Origin: Eupeodes corollae
Lineage: Eukaryota > Arthropoda > Insecta > Diptera > Syrphidae
Assembly (NCBI RefSeq): GCF_945859685.1
Contig: NC_079149.1
Location: forward strand, 24,897,118 to 24,961,117
DNA length: 64,000 nt
Reading direction: 5' to 3'
The notes under the pieces: model-generated
What the model was told of the DNA's origin: nothing
The model's input: only the letters and a program-made list of their open reading frames with translations
Databases searched by the model: none
Shown: piece by piece, positions 22,990 to 35,285 of the stretch
How the letters are laid out: every line of letters starts with the position of its first letter
Position numbering within the stretch: the stretch's first letter is position 1
Made by a program: the position numbers and the translations under genes

Positions 22990-25900
22990 CTATATTTTGC
23001 GCTCTGTTTAAAAAAAAAAGAAGTTATTTGGCGGTCCCTATAGAAAAGAAAGATTTTTTCTTAAGTTGTTCTTTTGTGTTTTAACTTAACCTTAAAAACA
23101 CCATTTTTTTAATTATACAGAACCATAGTATTTTATAAATAAGTTGAAAAATCAAGTATACATATATTATTTGTCTTAAAGTTTTGTTTTATTTTTTGCT
23201 GAAAGAAATTGTTAACAAGGTATAAACCTCTAAATTTTTCTTTTCTAAACAGGATATTTTAAAATTGGTTACAATAAGAAAAATAAAGTGCACGAATGGG
23301 TCACGCTAACTTAGTTTTATTTTGAAAGATACTGTTTACAAGTAAAATTTTAATTAAAAAAAATTATGTTTTGAAAAAACTTGTAGTATTAAGTTATTTA
23401 AAGCTTAATATTATAAGTTGCATTGCATTTTCGTAAAAAACTGATGACTTGTTTTCGAGATATCGAGTTTTGAAAAAAAAAATATTATTTTATTTATTTG
23501 ATGAGCAAATATTATTAGAAAAATTATTGAAATCGGATCGTTACGTCTTGAGAAAACTTAAAAACAAAAGTACCGTACGGGGAAGTTTTCTAGAGCCGCA
23601 AAAAAATATTTCTTTTTTTATTGAAAGAACCAAAGTTAAGAATAAAAACTTTATTGGATCTTTGAAAAAATGTGTTATTTTCGGTCTTAAAACGCAACAG
23701 AAAAAAAACCTTTCACGAATTAGCTTAAAACTACAATTTCTTAGTTCGAACTCAATATAACCAATGGCTTGGATTGTTGGGGCCGCTACAGGCAAACAGA
23801 CAGACGGAATCGTAGGACCCAATTTTTCGATTCATTCATTGTTAGGTCATGTTTTTTTCGAATTCAATACTTGTCATAGGATTTCTTTATATATTAATGT
23901 CACAAGTGAAAATATAAACCAAATATTACAAACCTGTTAAAATCAAGTTAAGATTTGAGTTTATGACGATCAAATTTAAAACAAAACATATTTTTCGAAA
24001 GCAAGAAAACATAAGCGAGGCCAATAATAAGATTTTTTTGTAAATTAAGTGAGATACTTGAAATTTTATATGAAAACAAAGATTTGTACTTTTGAAGAAC
24101 TCAGCTGTGTTCTACTTTAACTTTTTAAAAAGGGCACAGATTTTCAAAAGCAAGGAAACTACATAAATCATTTGATTAGGAATTGTTTGGTTTTGGGGAA
24201 AGATGAAAACTTAATTTCACCAACTAGTGCACAATAATGAAAATACAAATTTGGAATTAAAAAAATTGACACGAAATATAAAAATATTATATTTCAATCA
24301 CATAGTGTTCAAATTTGATGACATTTAACAATAATAATTAAAATAAAATACTGCATATGAAAGATTTCTTTTTAAGTTTGGAACAAATTTGAACAACGTT
24401 TCAATTTTTCTAATATTGAAATGCAAGCTGATTCTTTCTCAATTTTAAACAATGTAAAATTTTCTTGAATTAAATTTTTTAGCTTGGAATCTAATATTTG
24501 AAGATTATTTCTGGACTCAATTTTATTTTTATTAAGAGTTAAGAAAGGCGTCTTTAAAAAACAATAGTAACTCTGTGCTACACAAACAAAAAAACTTTAT
24601 TCTTTTCTTTCTTATTTACTTTTAAAAATACCAAGCATAGTTTGTAGCAGTTTGGTAGATATGGTCTTTCGTAAACTAAAAAAATCCTAAGTTATTCTTA
24701 AATATTTGTTTTCTTTTTCACAATTTGACATTCACTAGTATTTATATTTTCTGATTAAATTAAGAATAATTTATAGTTTTAAAAAGAGCTATTTCAAAAC
24801 TCTTTGAAAATGTGTATTTATTGAAAAAAAACCTTCAAATTTAGTAAATACTTGTCTGATTCAGCTTGAAGTTTTATATTCTTTTTTGCGTTATTGACTT
24901 TTTCGAAGCTTAAGACTTTTCGAAATTAGTTTTAAAGAATAATTTGGGGTCCACGAATATTTTCGAGAAGTGTTAAATGAATCGCTGCAACTTCAGATAA
25001 ATCGTTTAAGACGCTAATAACCTTTCTTGCATTTTTTACTATTGATATAAATTTTTTTACGCACTTTATCTATTAATTAAATTGATGATGTTTAGAATTT
25101 CGAAAAGCAACACATAAAAACATATGAAATCACTTACACTTTGATTTCTGAATTATAATTACATATGTTTATAGCCTAATTCTATGCTAAACTGTCACTC
25201 GTTTAAGAATGTACTTGTTATTTTAAAGATAATTTAAAAACATTCAAGATAACGTCCGTTTATTCCTTTTTGAAACAAGACAAACAAAATGATTTATCAT
25301 CATCCAGCTGTCAGAAGACTTGTTTAAAATGATAAATGACTCATTTCACATTTGATTCACTTTCACTGAATTTGTTTTTTTTTTTTTATCTTTGCTCCCT
25401 ACCAATGAACATATTGACCAACCAATTTTTCACGCCTTTTCCAAACTAACACATCAAATCATTGTTTTTCGGTTAGTTAAAAAACACAAATGTTTTTGTT
25501 TTGATTTTAAATTTACAAAAAAAAAACACATTGTCTCTATCTCACAACCTATCTGGTTTATCGAAAACAGGAAGGTTAGATTTTTAGAATTCATGACATG
25601 TTTTTATTTCCATTGCCAAAAACTAGAAAAAACGCTCAGTAAAGAATGTTTCAAAAAACAAATCCATTTTATTATATTTTGCCACAATTCAGAAGCCTTA
25701 CACCAACATTTGAAAACACAAAGGAACACAAGCCAAGCCACACAAATCTAATTTTCGTCCTTTAATAAAATAAGAGGAAAAACAAACATTTTCTACAATC
25801 AATCTCAATCACGAATCTAATTCCTTTTTATTTACTTTTTCAACTATCCTTAAATCCTTAAAGGATGTTTTGATAACTGAATTAAGTTGATTTTAAAATT

Positions 25901-27952
25901 TAACATTTCTATATTTTATATCTATGTGTAATGTGTATGGGTAGTTATTTTTGTGGAAGGGGATTTGGAGAACCCCAAGAATGATAATAATAAAATAAAA
26001 TAAACGAATCACTCAAGTGGAAAAATGGTTTTCATACAAATAAATTCACTCGTGACAATCGAATTAATTCCATGATAACAATCAAAAAAATACAAACATT
26101 CAACACTACCAACCTGTGGCGTTGTTTTATGTTTGTATGCTTCGAGTATACATGTGATGCCTATTATAAAATTAGGTAAGTATTTTAAGGACTTTATTTT
26201 AATTCAATGAATTTCCATCGAAATTAACACGATTGAGATTTGAGAGAAACAGAGAAACAAAATAAATATAAACACACATAAATGTAAAGAAACATAGGAA
26301 TAGATATTTTCACTAGAACTACTCACAGAAATTAATTAATTCCATATTCCGTTTTATTTTATTCAAATTTGTTGTTATTCGCATTTGGCTAAGTTTTGTT
26401 GTTTTTAATTGAGATAGGTCAGGATCAAAGCACAGAGAAAATAAACTTTATTTTTGTATTCTTCCTCATTCAGAAAAATTCCATAACTGATATGCCGAAT
26501 CGATATTTTATTATTTATTAACCAAAAAGGATATCAAAGGACATTCAGGATACCCGCACACTTCTTCAATCTTATGAAAACGTTGATGATGATGATGATG
26601 GTTGTAAGTGAACCACACAAGGAATACAATTCGAGAGAAAAAAACAAAGAAGAATCATCACATTGTAAGCCAAGGGATCGAGTCATGCATATTTATGGGT
26701 TAAGTATTAAGGATAACACGTCCTTGTTTCGCTACCACAACAAGGAGGTGCAGTGAACACTTCAGATTCCGTATTTTAAAAACAATCACACTTTGAGGTG
26801 CGGCCGGAGCGCGGTTGCGATAGGTATTTTTTGATTGCCCCAATCACCACCCACCCCGTTCATTAATTTTTTATTTTATTTTCTTGTTGTTGTGTTGTTA
26901 TGTTAAGGACTCACAAGGACGACTTACAGAGGAAAAAATAAAAGAGTCGATACGATACGAGAGTTAAACACGGACAAAGATGAAGGAACCGCAATGAAAA
27001 GCGAAAATATATACGAAAACTGCCACCTCCTCTTCACACGCATTGATTGCTGTTCTATACTGTTGCTGCAGCAGCAATGTAAGAGGAGTTAATTACACAC
27101 GCCGATTGTCCTTGACTAAATATGTGTTTGAGTATAGGTACGGTATAGAAATTACCATCACTGCATTGAGTGGCGGCACCTTAATCAACTTGTGCACTGA
27201 ATACATAATTCACCACACAAATAACTTTTCATAGGCACTAATTAAATGCAAAAATAAAAAACACAGAAATTTTAAATAAGGACATACTCAAATTTTCTCG
27301 GAGTGTATAGAAAGAAGGATTAAAAAAAATCATGAATTGCAGTGTTAGCAGTTACACGAAAAACGCGAGGGAGCAAATAATATAAATTGACCCCAAACAC
27401 AGCACAGGCACTGGCACACACCTCTTTTATCGAAGGACATCGTTTATCAACTCTGGATTTTATCTGACATGCGATTGCATTTATATATCGCGTCGTTCAC
27501 GTCGTGATGGTTCGTCCTTTCGTATATTGAGGATGGAATATGAAGCTCACACTCTTCTGACACTTTTCAACTAATTTTGGAAAATATAATAGACGGGGGA
27601 GAATAATATTCTCCATGTTACAACTCGCAGGATTATACTTTTGTAGTTTGACTTTGATGCAATGAATTTCATGAATTTTGGTCGCTCTTGAAAATAACTT
27701 TTCTCTTGATGTCCTTTACACATAGAACAAAACACAGAAAATGAGGGAGGACGTGAAGAGAAAGAGAGTCATACAAAATGATTGGAGCATAGGTAAGGTA
27801 AATTATGTGTGTGTATATCAGACCAAACCAACCCTTTAAGACTTCTTCGCATGTGTCAGATCTGTCAGAAGTTCATTTTTGAAAACTGTCTGATTGCAGT
27901 TCTGTTGGTTTTTCTCTTAAAAGACAGTTGGTTTTTCGTCCTTGCGTGGTCG
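22990..27952. other. Long non-coding interval with a GC-richer patch
   Basis: Most of this is AT-rich and closed. The ORFs at 23449-23760 and 25392-25751 look like chance AT-rich frames. From about 26780 to 27540 the base composition is more mixed (for example GCGGCCGGAGCGCGG near 26803), with a TATATAAA motif on the minus strand at 27487-27480. This could be regulatory or 5' untranslated sequence of a minus-strand transcript, but I cannot show a gene. Confidence 0.4.
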
Positions 27953-28008
27953 TCGGTCCTCGGTCCTCGCTCGTCGCTCGTTGTTCATCGCTCATCACTC
28001 GTCATTCG
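27953..28008. repeat. 7-bp minisatellite, eight units
   Basis: Eight consecutive heptamers are present: TCGGTCC twice, TCGCTCG twice, then TTGTTCA, TCGCTCA, TCACTCG and TCATTCG. The period is exactly seven throughout and the ends drift from the core. Confidence 0.8.
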
Positions 28009-29028
28009 TCTTCAAACTTTCAAATTTACTGTTTTCAAAAGTAGAATCTATTTTCTAAACCTTCTCCATCTACATTTTTTTTTTAAACTAGCTGACTTCG
28101 TGTACTACATTTATTCGAAATCCCAGGGGCGCAAGTTTGGTGCTTTTGAAAATACTCGTAAAATGAGAATCCGCGCGAGTGAGAAAAAAGGGGTAAATGT
28201 TAAAAGCAGACATTGCACAAATGAGAGCTTTTTTGTAACCCCCTTGGAGTAGATATCCTTACAACACTCGCCTTTCTATGCGAAATAGAGTTAAAGTTTT
28301 ATAGGTTCTCTATTTTATTTTTCGATTTGTTGTTAGAAAATTGGTTTTTCCTAACTTTTTTTGTTGTTTTTCAATTTTTTTTTCTTTTTTGAAAATATAA
28401 TTTTTAAAGCAAAGAAATGAGAACATGCACAAATTAGGTTAGGTGTTCAATGTTTATGTACCTAAGGTTAGGTGCTTTTGTATTTTTGATTTTATGTACA
28501 TGTACTTGGAAAATTTATATGTGTTTTAGGTACATACAAATATTGAAAAGGGCAAACAATTCAGAACGGAACTAAACAATTGGGGCATGCTATGCCAAAG
28601 TTATTTACTTAGACTTTAATATTGCACTTCACCACGTATGGACGTACATATGTGCCTTTAGTATAAAGAAAAAGAATGGAATAATTTTTAGCGGTTTAAT
28701 ATTAAAAAGTAATGCAGAAAACTGCACATGAGCCTTAACCTCAAAATTAAAGTTTTTTTTTGTTAAATTATTTTTGAAGATTTTATCGCAGAGTTTTTTT
28801 TAACAACACGACAATTTTGAAATTGTATTTTAAGTGAATTTTATGGGATGGTTGTGGGTCGACCTAATTTTATGACATGCAACAGTTAAAATTATTGAGA
28901 TGGTTTAGATATAGACGTTCTGAGAATTGGTGGAAAATTATTATATAGATCAAGTCTATGCACCTGGACGATAAACACGCAAACAAAAAGGTTTAAAGAC
29001 TGTTTCAATTGTTTTGGGTCGATATAAT
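28009..29028. other. Non-coding interval
   Basis: Nothing is recognised apart from scattered simple sequence. Confidence 0.45.
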
Positions 29029-29050
29029 GGACCTGTCGCGCCACAAATTG
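29029..29050 (+). mobile_element. Possible SINE 3' tail fragment
   Basis: GGACCTGTCGCGCCACAAAT followed by a T-run closely matches the 3' end of the SINE at 58.55 kb (GGACTGTCGCGCCACCCAAT). It is too short to be certain. Confidence 0.3.
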
Positions 29051-30439
29051 TTTTTTTTTTTAATAAGTTTTACATTTGAAAATAATGAAATGAAATGCAC
29101 AACTTGATCGCATGAACTGGGTCATATGCGGTTCAAGGCTTTTACGTGGCTGTGGGCATTCTAGAGTCATAAACAGACTTTAGTCATATTTATTGCATAA
29201 TTTGAAACAAAATTGTGGGAAATGTCGATTTTGTCTACACGAAAGCAATATTTTTCCGAGAAGTCAAAATAGGTCATTGGAGGAAATTGTTTTAGGTCTT
29301 TTGAATAGGTGTTTAGAGCAGAAAGCTCCTAAACATTTGCCCTTAGAATAGTCTTTTATTATGAAATTGCATGAGATCCTCTGAGTGCATTTTGTTGGAA
29401 TTTGGTACAAAATACATGGGATTTTTTACCCAACCATTTATGTACGTTTTTGACGCAGCGATTTAGCTTAGAAAAGCATTTTTCTGAATTTGTTTATATA
29501 ACATTAGAGATTTCATTTTGATACTAAAAATACTTATATTCAAAAATTCCATGCTTAAGGTCTGCACTTTACATTTAGGTGTCAAATAATATTACTGCAA
29601 ACTGTGATGGAAATTTGTACTACTTTTGTAGTGATTTTTTACAATTGCATGTATTTTTGAAGTGTGTAACGTTTCATTTTTAGCAATGGGTAAGTTAGTT
29701 TTTTAATCGCCAAATGTCAAAAGATGACGGGATCAAAAGAAACAGCTGCCTTAATATCTGGCTGTTCAAAATGAAACCTCAAACTGGAAAAATCTTTAGG
29801 TCTTTTCGCCCTTAAAATGTCATAAATGTCAAATGTCATAAAGCCCAAATTTTGTCACGAAGTTCAGAAATTTAAAAAATTGAATTTGTGCTTTATGATA
29901 TAAGAGTTTAATCGTTGGGCTTCGGATCATTTATCTTTACGACGGATATGATTTCTGTCGTTTCTTATTGCTTATTGTCCAACGGCAACGCCCAAAAACT
30001 ATCATAAAGCATACGCTACGAAGCCTAAATAAAATCCCAAAAACATATTGGGTGGGTTGGGCATTTGAGACGCGTATAAACAATAGGGTTTCTATCGGGG
30101 CAAAGTTGGGTGTATACATTTCTTTGCATTTAAAGAATCTGCATTTAAAAAAACTTTGCATACACAACAACCTCGCAATCCTATACTGAGTCCAAGTAGG
30201 AGGGTTTCAAGGGTGCAGCCCTATAATGCTGGGTGCCCATACTGTGAGTATTGAAAATTGGTCTTATTTTGCTTTCTGAAAGTGAAGTGAGGCCAAATAT
30301 ATTTGTCAGAATGCCCAAATTTTGAACAAAATGATATCTTTTTTTTATAATAAGCGAACACTCAAAGGGTTTCGTTTACCTTTAATATTCTAGAGACACA
30401 GTGTAAGCATAAGAAAAGATTGAATGGTTAGATAGCAGG
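29051..30439. other. Non-coding interval
   Basis: No gene is recognised. The small ORFs near 29937-30189 overlap on both strands and show no family features. Confidence 0.45.
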
Positions 30440-31146
30440 TGCTGGTGTACATTGATTTTGAATTCCTGAACATTGCAATGATAGGGAAAAATAGAGCGTG
30501 GCAAGGCATTCCACATTCGCTTAGTACGGCTAAAGAATTAATTTCTGTACTTTATAGTTCGGCCGAAGTTGGGTTCAAGGGTAAACTGATGGGCATTCCT
30601 AGAAGGGCGGGTATTACGGCTAAATTATTTAAGGGGAGGAATGCAACTGGCTATTTGACTAGAGCATAGTCCGTTAAAATAACGGTAAAAAAGTGTGAGA
30701 CAATAAACTTTGCGTCGATGTTCGAGTAACGTAATCGAGTTGATGATTTTAATGATACCAATCATTTAAAAAGCTCTTCTTTGAATACTGTCCAAGAGGC
30801 TTAAATAAGTTACTGGAGCACCAGTCCAGAGATGAGGGTTATATTGAAGTTTTGGACGTACATATATAGGTTTTGTAGATTGTAGCCAGAGGGAAACATT
30901 TCTTGCAACGTCTCAAAAAACCTAGACATCTTGCGGCATTTTTGGCGAAATCGCGAATGTGATCGCTCCAAAAAGGGTCGGAGACAAAAAGGAGCGCTGG
31001 GACATACCACCATTTAATTTATGGCTTTCAGACTTAAATCCGTCCAAAACAACTTGTATTGAACGGTGCGAAAGAAAATTTCTAATCCAATGAAGAAGAG
31101 ATTCGTCGACACCAATACTTTTGAATGGTGTGCCTATTGGTTATAA
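30440..31146 (-). mobile_element. Jockey-like LINE, internally deleted C-terminal half of ORF2
   Basis: On the minus strand, in order: PFKSIGVDESLLHWIRNFLS and RSIQVVLDGFKSESHKLNGG, MSQRSFLSPTLF (the PQGSVLSPTLF motif of Jockey-type reverse transcriptase, 31011-30974), a jump to SDHIRDFAKNAARCLGFLRR, YNPHLWTGAPVTYLSLLDSI and QRRAF, EHRRKVYCLTLFYRYFNG, NTRPSRNAHQFTLEP, and RTKRMWNALPRSIFP near 30520. The deletion has removed the catalytic aspartate motif. Stops interrupt several places. A SINE fragment abuts its upstream side. Confidence 0.8.
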
Positions 31147-31303
31147 AATACAAAATAAATAAGAAAAGGTGGCCCAACAGTCCGTTGAGAACTATCTTCT
31201 AGTAACTTACAACTCTTAACCATTTCTCTTGTCAGGGATGGAAGGCTCCTACAGAATTACTCTTCTAGGAGTTGTCAATTCTTACTCACCATCATGCCAC
31301 GTT
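31147..31303 (-). mobile_element. SINE copy, internally deleted
   Basis: On the minus strand GTGGCATGATGGTGAGTAAG (head) is followed, after a large internal deletion, by GTAGGAGCC, TCCCTGACAAGAGAAATGG and AAGAGTTGTAAGTTACTAG, then TCTCAACGGACTGTTGGGCC and an A/T tail. It is the same family as the copies at 2.2, 57.1 and 58.3 kb. The A box survives and the B box is deleted. Confidence 0.7.
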
Positions 31304-32734
31304 TATTATGCTAGTTTAGGATTCATTTGGGCAATAATACATTGATTTTGGAGCTTGTGGCATTTTTTCTGAAATCTTTTTTGGGCGATATGACTTTTTT
31401 AATATCTTGATGTTATTTTATTGGGTAATAAGACAAAACGCTTCCTCTTATTTGGAATTTCATAAAAATAAAAAGATCCAGTAATATTACCCGAATCGTA
31501 CAACAAACTTTGAATGAAATTGTTTTGGCCGCTATGATATTTTTAATTTGAGCGAAAAAACCTAAAGTCCTTTTTATGTATCATACTTCGTTGCTAACGT
31601 CTTTCGGTCGTCAATAATAAAATAACAAAATTGTGTTTATTTTTTTCAAATTACATTTTTGAACTGAACTGACAGTAATAGAGTTTGACGTTTAATTAAG
31701 TACATGATTTTGGAATTCTTTGGATCTCCGCTGTAACGCTTTCAAAAAAGTCTAGAAGACATCATTAATGTATTGACTCTGATTTTAGATAAATTTCCTC
31801 TCAGTTCCATTCGTGACTCAAATGATTGCTTACTTTTTTGAATACTAATCGCAATCTTATTTCTATTTGAAAAACAAAAAACAAAAAAAACTTTAAAATT
31901 ATGCATCATTGAATACCATTACCAGGTTGTAAAACAAATTTATCATACAAGTTCTTCATTATTCACAAAACTCAAACTTTCCACATGTGACCCTCAAAAT
32001 TTTAAAGAAAACTAGTTTGCCAAATTTTGAGAAAATTTATTTTAACCAACCAAACCAAGGACTTCTTCCATTTCAAGGTATCGGTGTTAAAAATGAATTA
32101 ATTTTCCGAAACGTAGGTATGACTTATAAATTATATTGAAATGATTCACTCAATGCATGCGCATTGCAGAACATTTTGGAAAGCAGACAAAACCGCCATC
32201 TACACTTCACACATAAATTCGAATCGAACTCTACCAAAAAATAAGTAAATAAGTTAAGCTCATACTTCCTTGTATAGCATAAGGATTAAATTAATTAAAC
32301 AAAATGTAACTTTCTTTTCCGACAAGGATATGAATTCAATTAGTAAAGCGAAAAAATAGATTAAAGGAACAACTCAAATTGAAATATGAAATGAAAAAGA
32401 AACTTAAATAAAAACCAATTGCTATTCCTTACTGTTGTAATATACACCAAAAAATATATACGATACAATACAAACATACAGCAAGACCTAAGAGAAACTT
32501 TTATTATTCGTAAAACGTGATATTTGTGGATTTCCATTCAGATTGAAGATGGGGAAAAAAGTAAAAAGATTAAACTAAATAAATTTGAGAATTGAACCGA
32601 AATTTTAATCAAATGTAACAATTGAATAGCAATTAACAAGAAAACTGCTTTAAATCAAATCTTTTTTGAAGTGATTTTGTTCACTCAAATGCGAGTTTTT
32701 AATTCCATGAAGTTTTAGGTCCTTCAAAAATTAT
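31304..32734. other. Non-coding interval
   Basis: It is AT-rich, with no gene or repeat recognised. Confidence 0.5.
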
Positions 32735-33470
32735 CCGAATCTTCAAACTTTTTTAATATCATACTTATTTGTATAAATGATCTTTTGTCTGAAACCCACT
32801 AAATTGTTTCGCGGATGACAGTACCCTCAGGTTTTCATATTCGTTTTTAGATTCTCATCCTTCGGATGTTGACTACGAACGAAAGCGTATGATGAGCTCA
32901 TTAAATTCTGATCTTGACAGCATTGTTCAATGGGGATTAAAAAACCGTGTAGATTTTAATGCTTCGAAAAATCAATGATGTCTACTGTTGCAAAAGCGTA
33001 ACCCTCCTCCAATACCATTATCCATGAGCGGTACTTGCATCGAGAATATTGAACAACCATCTGCATTACAAACCTCTTGTAGTGGAGTGATCGCATATTT
33101 GAAATTGCCAAAAATACGGCTTAGTGTTTAGGTTTTCTATGACAATGCAAGAAGTTTTTTACCCCTTTTGATCTGGCTATAATTTATAAAGCTTGTATTC
33201 CAAAACTTGAGTAAAATTCTGCTATAACCCACTTTATTCTTTTGAACAGAATTAAAAAGAGAGCACTAAAAAAGATAGGAGAAGGTTTCATGTCTCTCAT
33301 TATTTTATCGCCACTTCCATAAGCAATACTCTAATGAAATAGCCAGTTCCTCAAAAATATCAACCGTAATATGCACATTTTACCTTTAAACCCAATTTCG
33401 GTCGTACTGTAAAGTACAGAGATTCTTTTTTCAGTCGTACTACACGAATGCAGTTGATCCCCGTAAATAT
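32735..33470 (+). mobile_element. Jockey-like LINE fragment (RT C-terminal half)
   Basis: The reading has ICINDLLSE near 32770, then the catalytic motif as FADDSTLRFSYSF (FADD codons 32808-32819), NSDLDSIVQWGLKNRVDFNA near 32910-32960, PLSMSGTCIENIEQPSALQT near 33020, and the thumb/C-terminal region (NRIKKRALKKI near 33241, NFGRTVKYRDSFFSRT near 33397-33450). Frameshifts and stops make it inactive. It belongs to the same family as the copies at 30.4 and 56.4 kb. Confidence 0.8.
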
Positions 33471-33914
33471 CAGATTTAATGATCTTCACTACTCGTTAAA
33501 CCATTTGGAGCTAGTTACGAAGCGTTTGAGACCATAAAACGACTGAATTTATAAGATCGCTGGATTCACTACAGAAGAAGTCTTCTAAATCTAGTTTTCG
33601 TTAGAAGTAGAAAGTTTGTATAAGAATGAGAAAATGAAAGTTGGTATCGCCGTAATAAAAGTTCGAACAGTATAGGAACTTATCAACAAATTTTGCTGCA
33701 GAATTAATAAAATCTTACATCAGTTTTCTTAATCTTTAAATATGTAAAATCTACAAATGAACTTAATTTAAAATTCATTCAGCACAATGGTAGTTTCGGA
33801 AATTTTGACATTCACTTATAATAAATTCCAATCAACGTGAACTTTAATAGATTGCTTGATTTATACATTCTAAGAAATTGCTGAGAAGATCAAAGCATGA
33901 TGTTAGTGGACAGT
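33471..33914. other. Spacer between two LINE fragments
   Basis: No clear coding similarity is seen. It may hold decayed 3' sequence of the Jockey-like copy. Confidence 0.35.
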
Positions 33915-34452
33915 TTTTGGATATTACAACGGAAGCGGAGAAAAATTTCACCATGTACAGCTATAACTTTGAGATAGTTAAGGACTTTCTTTCAACCTTT
34001 CCTTTGTCTTTGGACTTAGAAGTCAATTGAGTAGAAAAGTTCTCTCTCGTGCATCTTAAATCACCATCTATAAGACACTCATCATCCCGGTTCTAATTTG
34101 TCAAAAAAAGATGAGATCGTCTTAGGATGCTTTGAGAGAAATATTTTCAGGTTTTTTCTGGTTCCGTTTTCAGAGATTGGGAGTAAAGGAGATTAAAAAA
34201 ATAACGACTTAGATGGCTGGGTCATCTAGAGCGAATGGACATTAACGTAGTCCAGAAGGACTTCGAATTCAATCCCGAGGGACGGCACAGTAGAGGAAGA
34301 CCCGAAAGCTAGTGGTGCACGTAGGTGGGAAAGAACCTCAAACAACTTTGCTTAAGAAACTGCTCACAGCTAGCCAGGGACCGAACTGGCTTGAGTCGCA
34401 TTTTTATTGAGGCCCAGGTCCACCCATACTGTAGAGCCACCCTAAATAAGTA
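33915..34452 (+). mobile_element. RTE-like LINE, C-terminal fragment
   Basis: The segment reads RSKHDVSGQFLDITTEAEKN, MYSYNFEIVKDF near 33953, a decayed KLYKTLIIPVL-type stretch near 34070-34100, LRWLGHLERMDINVVQKDFE near 34208-34270, and the terminal NWRQLARDR-type region ending at GTCCACCCATACTGTAGAGCC with a TAAATAAGTAA tail. It matches the 3' portion of the element at 52.15 kb. Many frame breaks are present. Confidence 0.7.
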
Positions 34453-34829
34453 ATTTAATAGTTGCTGAAAAGCAATCCAAATTTAGAGATTAGCAAACAA
34501 CTTTAGGGGGTCAGAGGGGAGAATCAAATTCAGTTAAAATTATAATAAAATAAAATTATTGACTAAGGATATTTTTGTTGTTGGATTTTGTGTTGCAATA
34601 AAATGAGAAATCCCAACTTATAGTCTAAAAAAAAAACAAAATGGTATCTTGTCATGTTGTTCATAATTTTCGAGGACTTGATTGTATCACAAAATTATGT
34701 CAAAACTACAAATAATAGACAAGTATTTAAAAAATAATAATTCATTTTGTTGTTTCAAGTTTGTAGCGCTTGCATTTGACACCTGTCAAACTCAGCTGCC
34801 ATTTAAAGTGTTATAATATTTGTTTAATT
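34453..34829. other. Non-coding spacer
   Basis: Nothing is recognised. A CTGTCAAACTCAGCTGCCAT phrase near 34785 may be terminal sequence of the following mariner. Confidence 0.4.
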
Positions 34830-35285
34830 TATGCTTTTTACGATAATAGATCGCTTATCAATCCACCAACGTGTTATTCAAAGTGGATACGTTACTCGCC
34901 GTAAACCTTTGCAGTGCATCTTCGTAGTGCAAGGTCGGTCGAAATTATTACTGCTGCAAGTCTAAGTGCTGCTGATGATCCTACAAAATCACTATTAAAA
35001 GGCATGACTTAGACGATAGGTGTTTCCAATAAGACCGGAAAAAATATAAAGGACATGACCAATTATAATATAACTGAGGAAGAAGTTTCCTGGTAGCGTA
35101 ATTTGTTATACACAAAAGACCGTTGTAAAGGAAAAAATCATGAAACTTTGGACGCGTTAAAACCAACATTACTTAAGTTAAGGCTGAGATGTACCCCAAA
35201 ATGTGCTAAAAAGTTCTCAAAAATTAATTCAAATGAATCGCATGTGGCAAATCTTTCACTTCTAATTGTGAAGGTCAAGATTTAT
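34830..35285 (+). mobile_element. Internally deleted mariner (MITE-like)
   Basis: RSVEIITAASLSAADDPTKS followed by LLKG (about 34935-35000, with one frame adjustment) corresponds to the mariner N-terminal region RSAENIAA...SVAEDP. Near 35200-35245 CAKKFSKINSNESHVANLS matches the extreme mariner C-terminus. The catalytic core between them is missing or unrecognisable. This is a second independent core-less mariner. Confidence 0.55.

Noticed and set aside
25392..25751. 119-codon plus-strand ORF
   Set aside because: It is AT-rich with Phe/Lys/His bias, has no domain, splice context or family resemblance, and fits chance in this composition.
27809..28252. 147-codon plus-strand ORF
   Set aside because: It is created largely by the 7-bp minisatellite, which gives a Ser/Leu/Val/Arg-rich repeat, with no recognisable domain.
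28431..28446. TTAGGTTAGG as an interstitial telomere repeat
   Set aside because: Only two units are present, and similar short matches elsewhere (37507) fit chance.
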